Of a DNA stretch of 8,409 bases, positions 5,837 through 8,409 are shown one piece after another. The stretch's first letter is position 1; each line of letters opens with the position of its first letter. The notes under the pieces were generated by a model. The model did no database searches. It saw nothing but the letters and a program-made list of their open reading frames with translations, and had not been told where the DNA came from. The position numbers were made by a program, and so were the translations under genes. This DNA is from Clostridia bacterium (GTDB taxonomy: Bacteria; Bacillota; Clostridia; Peptostreptococcales; Anaerovoracaceae): assembly GCA_024403215.1 (NCBI GenBank), contig JAKSSJ010000048.1, positions 1 through 8,409 of the forward strand, written 5' to 3'.

Positions 5837-6082
5837 ATGTTAGAGGACAGCTTTGAAATTTCAATACTTTACAGCTTTTACGGCCCACTGCTTTCTGAAA
5901 AACAGCAACGCATAGTGGACCTGTATCATAATGATAATTGTTCGCTGACTGAAATTGCAGATCTTGTTGGAGTCAGTAAGCAGGCAGTTTCAGAAGGATT
6001 GAAAAGAGCAGAGAAATCTCTAATTGGTTATGAAAATAAACTTGGTTTAGTTGCAAGATGGAAGAACGAGCATGGCATTTGA
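5837..6082 (+). CDS. ylxM: YlxM/UPF0122 family helix-turn-helix protein, SRP-associated
   Basis: An 81-residue protein that begins like other YlxM proteins (MLEDSFEISILYSFYGPLLS, compared with the Bacillus pattern YLFDFYQSLLTAKQ). It carries a sigma-70 region 4-like helix-turn-helix at residues 36-62 (SLTEIADLVGVSKQAVSEGL). YlxM is encoded with ffh throughout Firmicutes and is thought to modulate the signal recognition particle. It is shorter than the usual 105-130 residues and lacks the C-terminal extension. Its ATG is only 6 nt from the -10 box, with no room for a ribosome binding site, so the mRNA is predicted to be leaderless for this gene. Because the N-terminus aligns with the family, the start is unlikely to be misplaced. 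Its 3' end overlaps ffh by 11 nt. Confidence 0.9.
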   Translation: MLEDSFEISILYSFYGPLLSEKQQRIVDLYHNDNCSLTEIADLVGVSKQAVSEGLKRAEKSLIGYENKLGLVARWKNEHGI

Positions 6083-7403
6083 ATCATTATCTGAAAAATT
6101 AAATGGTGTTTTCAAAAAACTCAAAGGCAAAGGTGTTTTATCTGAGAATGATATCACTGAAGCTCTTAGAGAAATTAGACTTGCACTTCTTGAAGCAGAC
6201 GTTAACTATAAAGTTGTAAAAGATTTTATAGAAACAATTAAGACCAAAGCTCTTGGAGAAGAAATTCTTAAAAGCCTAACACCAGGACAGCAGGTTATTA
6301 AAATTGTAAATGACGAGCTTGTTGCACTTCTTGGAAGCACGAGCAGCAAACTGACTTATGCGTCATCAGGATTTACAACCATCATGCTTGTTGGTCTTCA
6401 GGGAACAGGTAAAACAACAACTGCAGCAAAGCTTGCAGCTTACCTTACCAAGGAAGGTAAAAAGCCAATGCTTGCAGCCTGCGATATATATAGACCAGCA
6501 GCTATCGATCAGCTTGAAGTTGTAGGTGCACAGGTTGGAGTTCCAGTTTATACAGAAAGAGATAATAAAGACGCTGCACAAATTGCAAAGAATGCAGCAA
6601 AGGAAGCAGAAAGAAAAGGGCTTAATGCTTTAATCATAGATACAGCGGGCCGTCTTCACATTGATGAAGAGCTTATGGAAGAACTCAAAAGAGTTAAGAA
6701 AGAAGTAAAGCCGCATGAGATACTTCTTGTTGTAGATGCTATGACAGGACAAGATGCAGTAAATGTTGCAGATTCATTCCATAAAGCACTTGGTATTGAC
6801 GGCATAGTAATGACCAAGCTTGATGGCGATACAAGAGGCGGTGCTGCACTTTCAGTAAAAGCAGTAACAGGAAGACCAATTAAGTTCATCGGTATGGGCG
6901 AGAAGCTCGATGCCTTAGAAGTATTCTATCCTGATAGAATGGCCGGAAGAATTCTTGGCATGGGCGATGTCTTGGGCTTTATTGAAAAAGCCACAGAGGC
7001 AGCAGACCTAACAAAGGCCGCAGAACTAGAAAAAAGACTTTCGAAGAATCAATTCACTTTAGAAGACTTCCTTGATCAGATGGGACAAGTTAGAAAAATG
7101 GGAGGTCTCTCAAAAGTATTAGATATGATGCCTGGTGGTGGAAAGGTTACAGAAGACCAAATAGATAAAGGCGAGCAAGAATTCAGAAGAATGGAAGCGG
7201 TTATCTATTCAATGACACCGCAGGAGAGAAAAGAACCAAGTCTTCTTAATGCTTCAAGAAGAAAGAGAATTGCCGCAGGTGCTGGAGTTACAGTAACAGC
7301 AGTAAATTCATTAATAAAAAAATATGAAGACACAAAGAAGATGATGAAACAGCTTAATAATGCAAAGACTGCCAAGAAGTTTGGCAAGCGCTTTGGTTTT
7401 TAA
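6072..7403 (+). CDS. ffh: Signal recognition particle GTPase Ffh (SRP54)
   Basis: At 443 residues this is close to the family's usual length of about 446-450. It has the N domain (1-85) with the ALREIRLALLEADV helix, then the G domain: P-loop GLQGTGKTTTAAKLA (108-122), CDIYRPAA (137-144), DTAGR (190-194), VDAMTGQDAVN (221-231), TKLDGDTRGG (248-257) and GMGEK (274-278). The methionine-rich M domain ends with the SRP-RNA-binding region SRRKRIAAGAGVTVTAVN. It binds SRP RNA and signal peptides of membrane and secreted proteins and docks with FtsY at the membrane. ATG 6072 is chosen because MAFESLSEKL is the standard N-terminus. An in-frame TTG at 6051 is rejected. The start lies inside ylxM, with a weak GGAAG site at about 6059, suggesting translational coupling. 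Confidence 0.98.
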   Translation: MAFESLSEKLNGVFKKLKGKGVLSENDITEALREIRLALLEADVNYKVVKDFIETIKTKALGEEILKSLTPGQQVIKIVNDELVALLGSTSSKLTYASSGFTTIMLVGLQGTGKTTTAAKLAAYLTKEGKKPMLAACDIYRPAAIDQLEVVGAQVGVPVYTERDNKDAAQIAKNAAKEAERKGLNALIIDTAGRLHIDEELMEELKRVKKEVKPHEILLVVDAMTGQDAVNVADSFHKALGIDGIVMTKLDGDTRGGAALSVKAVTGRPIKFIGMGEKLDALEVFYPDRMAGRILGMGDVLGFIEKATEAADLTKAAELEKRLSKNQFTLEDFLDQMGQVRKMGGLSKVLDMMPGGGKVTEDQIDKGEQEFRRMEAVIYSMTPQERKEPSLLNASRRKRIAAGAGVTVTAVNSLIKKYEDTKKMMKQLNNAKTAKKFGKRFGF

Positions 7404-7440
7404 TAAGAAATTAATTAGTTATTTTTAGGAGGAAATTATT

Positions 7441-7680
7441 ATGGTTAAGATTAGACTCAAGAGAATGGGTGGACACAAGAATCCTTTCTACAGAGTAGTA
7501 GTTGCTGACGAAAGAAGAGCAAGAGACGGAAGAAACATCGAAGAAATCGGAACATTTGATCCACTTGCGGATCAGATTAAGATCGACGCAGAAGCAGCAA
7601 AGAAATGGCTTGCAAATGGTGCACAACCAACAGATACAGCAAGAGCACTTCTTAAGAAAGCTGGAGTAATCGAAAAATAA
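7441..7680 (+). CDS. rpsP: 30S ribosomal protein S16
   Basis: A complete 79-residue S16. It has the invariant N-terminus MVKIRLKRMGGHKNPFYRVV, then VADERRARDGRNIEEIGTFD and the C-terminal WLANGAQPTDTARALLKKAG typical of the family. It is an early-assembling protein of the 30S body. AGGAGG at 7427-7432 lies 8 nt before the ATG. It is 37 nt after ffh with no terminator between them, so it is probably co-transcribed with it. Confidence 0.98.
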   Translation: MVKIRLKRMGGHKNPFYRVVVADERRARDGRNIEEIGTFDPLADQIKIDAEAAKKWLANGAQPTDTARALLKKAGVIEK

Positions 7681-7692
7681 TTGGAGGCTGAA

Positions 7693-7926
7693 ATGGTAGA
7701 ATTGGTTAAGACCATCGCCACTTCTTTGGTCGATCACCCTGAGCTTGTTGAAGTTACAGAAAAAGAAAACAAGGGTTATACTATTGTAATTCAGCTGAAG
7801 GTTGCAGAGGATGATATGGGCAAGGTAATTGGCCGTCAGGGCAGAATTGCTAAAGCTCTTAGAGCAGTTGTAAAGGCTGCCTCTGTTCGTGTAAACAAAA
7901 AAGTTATTGTGGAGATTGTTTCATAA
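7693..7926 (+). CDS. khpA: KH-domain RNA-binding protein KhpA (YlqC)
   Basis: A 77-residue single KH-domain protein of the usual size. The RNA-binding loop GRQG lies in MGKVIGRQGRIAKALRAVV. In Firmicutes KhpA partners with KhpB (Jag) and binds many RNAs, affecting cell division and elongation. ATG 7693 is selected because GGAGG (7683-7687) is 5 nt before it and MVELVKTIA is the family N-terminus. The upstream in-frame TTG at 7681 overlaps that site. The gene is 12 nt after rpsP, and its stop shares a base with the rimM start (TAATG). Confidence 0.95.
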   Translation: MVELVKTIATSLVDHPELVEVTEKENKGYTIVIQLKVAEDDMGKVIGRQGRIAKALRAVVKAASVRVNKKVIVEIVS

Positions 7927-8409
7927 TGAGTTTGTTTAAGCTGGGACAAATTACGTCACCGGTAGGTATTAAAGGTGAAGTACGCGTATATCCTTATTTT
8001 AGTGATATAACGCGCTTTTCTGATATTAAAACAGTCCTTCTTGATGAAAAAGAATGTCAGGTTCTTTCATATAGAATTGATAAGAACATGCTTGTTGTAA
8101 AGCTTGATGGCATTACGGATAGAAATGCGGCTGAAACTCTAAGAAACAAATTTCTTTACGTTCCTAAAGAAAATTTCAAAAACCCAGAGGGTACATATTT
8201 TGTAGAAGATTTAATCGGTGTCAAAGTCTATGATGAAAATGATCCTTTGATTTACTACAATAGTTACAGTAATGATAATGATTATCGATATAATAATATT
8301 TATATCAAAAAAGAGAAACTAAAATTAATTTATATATTGCTATTTTTTTACATTACGATTTTTTGGCAGAATATTATTTCAAGGGGATTTATTTTTTTAT
8401 ATGAGAATT
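7926..8409 (+). CDS. rimM: 16S rRNA processing protein RimM, C-terminal half degenerate, runs off window
   Basis: Residues 1-105 are a convincing RimM: FKLGQITSPVGIKGEVRVYP, DITRFSDIKTVLL, KLDGITDRNAAETLRNKFL and EGTYFVEDLIGVKVYDEN. This covers the N-terminal barrel and the start of the PRC barrel. From about 8241 the frame stays open, but the protein becomes low-complexity (YYNSYSNDNDYRYNNIYI, then Phe/Ile-rich) and lacks the PRC-barrel core and the usual ending. Base composition drops to 31 GC in 160 (19%). No stop occurs in frame before the window end, and the probable trmD ATG at 8401 is in another frame. Either the end of the gene has decayed or is frameshifted, or the sequence here contains errors. 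RimM binds S19 during 30S head assembly, and that function relies on the missing domain. Confidence 0.85.
   Translation, partial: MSLFKLGQITSPVGIKGEVRVYPYFSDITRFSDIKTVLLDEKECQVLSYRIDKNMLVVKLDGITDRNAAETLRNKFLYVPKENFKNPEGTYFVEDLIGVKVYDENDPLIYYNSYSNDNDYRYNNIYIKKEKLKLIYILLFFYITIFWQNIISRGFIFLYEN
8401..8409 (+). CDS. trmD: Possible start of trmD (tRNA m1G37 methyltransferase), window edge
   Basis: The last nine bases, ATGAGAATT, encode MRI, which is how many TrmD proteins begin, and trmD follows rimM in this conserved operon. The ATGA would give a typical 4-nt overlap with a rimM stop (TGA 8402-8404) if rimM were read in the matching frame. AAGGGG at 8381-8386 is a possible but distant ribosome binding site. 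The call rests on position and three codons only. Confidence 0.35.

Noticed and set aside
5598..5843. 81-codon plus-strand frame ending over the ylxM promoter
   Set aside because: It translates the repeat arm and promoter, and conflicts with the well-supported ylxM start.

Overview
The window looks like chromosomal DNA from a low-GC, anaerobic Firmicute of the class Clostridia. Three things point there: the gene order ylxM-ffh-rpsP-khpA-rimM-(trmD), AGA-dominated arginine codons with strong AGGAGG-type ribosome binding sites, and an operon built around an oxygen-sensitive 2-hydroxyacyl-CoA dehydratase-type enzyme. I cannot name genus or species from the sequence alone.

Layout. (1) 1-200: a GC-rich (about 63%), palindrome-rich sequence unlike its surroundings. 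It abuts, and appears to have replaced, the 5' end of the first gene. (2) 200-4849: a four-gene plus-strand operon encoding a 2-hydroxyacyl-CoA dehydratase/benzoyl-CoA reductase family subunit (5'-truncated), a cytosolic CapA-like metallophosphoesterase, a class III (CaiB/BaiF) CoA-transferase and a uroporphyrinogen-decarboxylase-like (URO-D) methyltransferase-fold protein. It ends at a strong hairpin terminator (4849-4886). (3) 4887-5836: about 950 bp with no credible gene but a great deal of structure. Two GC-rich arms of about 149 bp lie in opposite orientation (4977-5125 and 5629-5777). Between them are a 63-bp-period array of three hairpins (5154-5323) and a four-unit array with dyad symmetry about position 5489 (5368-5610). 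(4) 5785-8409: a consensus promoter overlapped by a 10-bp inverted repeat, then the SRP/ribosome-maturation operon. The last gene, rimM, turns into low-complexity AT-rich sequence after about codon 105, and a probable trmD start lies at the window edge.

How the genes may work together. In known amino-acid-fermentation pathways a CaiB-type CoA-transferase makes the 2-hydroxyacyl-CoA and the dehydratase removes water, so the first and third genes form a logical pair. The second dehydratase subunit and the ATP-dependent activator are not in the window and would be expected upstream. The roles of the CapA-like and URO-D-like proteins in such an operon are not evident. The second operon is housekeeping: SRP targeting (YlxM, Ffh) and 30S assembly/RNA processing (S16, KhpA, RimM, TrmD).

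The most unusual content is the intergenic mosaic at 4977-5777. Its two arrays use different motifs but the same geometry: complementary motifs separated by exactly 20 nt and repeated every 62-63 bp.
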